A stretch of 42,520 bases of DNA from contig JBHJOC010000052.1 in NCBI GenBank assembly GCA_050330095.1, forward strand, positions 1-42,520. The letters run 5' to 3'. Both the position numbers and the translations under genes were made by a program. Numbering within the stretch: position 1 is the stretch's first letter; every line of letters starts with the position of its first letter. This DNA is from JBCBWG01 sp036804185 (GTDB lineage: Bacteria; Pseudomonadota; Alphaproteobacteria; Rhizobiales; Hyphomicrobiaceae). This document shows positions 41,383 to 42,520 of the stretch, piece after piece. A model generated the notes under the pieces. It was not told the DNA's origin and ran no database searches. It saw only the letters and a program-made list of their open reading frames with translations.

Positions 41383-42520
<1,138 letters not shown>

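Overview
The window is 42.5 kb of GC-rich chromosome from an alphaproteobacterium, most likely of the order Hyphomicrobiales (Rhizobiales). This rests on the holA/parB/parA/rsmG/mnmG/mnmE/rho/hemJ/hemE neighbourhood, parS sites of the form TGTTTCACGTGAAACA, HemJ in place of other protoporphyrinogen oxidases, and families typical of this group (DUF2865, DUF2794, invasion-associated locus B, the FxsA-Tim44-MltA-Smr run). I cannot name a genus.

Layout. 1-4.7 kb (+): the 3' end of leuS, an LptE-like lipoprotein, holA, a PfkB-family nucleoside kinase and an unrecognised AT-hook protein, closed by an intrinsic terminator. 5.0-16.7 kb (-): coaA and hisE, then parB-parA-rsmG-mnmG-mnmE, a GNAT acetyltransferase, rho, hemJ and hemE, with five parS-like sites between 7.5 and 13.5 kb. 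16.7-17.1 kb: a noncoding gap between divergent hemE and the PPDK-regulatory-protein gene. This matches the gene context of the Caulobacter and Sinorhizobium chromosomal origins, so I propose it as oriC. 17.1-25.0 kb: the rightward run PPSR-maf-aroE-coaE-dnaQ, then secB and fxsA on the minus strand, then Tim44-like, mltA and smr on plus. Most genes flanking 16.9 kb are transcribed away from it, as expected around an origin.

25-42.5 kb: shorter units. These are an IalB-like secreted protein, a SPOUT RNA methyltransferase, a quinone oxidoreductase, an SDR dehydrogenase, two DUF2865 secreted proteins, pterin carbinolamine dehydratase, ThpR, and tesA divergent from a YbbA/YbbP-type ABC exporter. 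They are followed by a Bax inhibitor-1 family protein with a possible structured leader, a SAM methyltransferase divergent from a LysR regulator, DUF2794, a noncoding stretch with a very strong hairpin, a DUF1223 protein, and the 3' part of aconitase (acnA) running off the window.

How the genes fit together. The core couples chromosome replication and segregation (oriC candidate, parS, ParAB, DnaQ, HolA) with tRNA modification and ribosome methylation (MnmE/MnmG, RsmG), CoA synthesis (CoaA, CoaE), haem synthesis (HemE, HemJ) and transcription termination (Rho). I see no prophage, transposon, CRISPR array, rRNA or tRNA gene, and no evident new multi-gene system. The least explained pieces are the AT-hook protein, the DUF2865 pair, the strong hairpin at 40.35 kb, and the way parS sequence is shared with coding, start-codon and terminator sequence.
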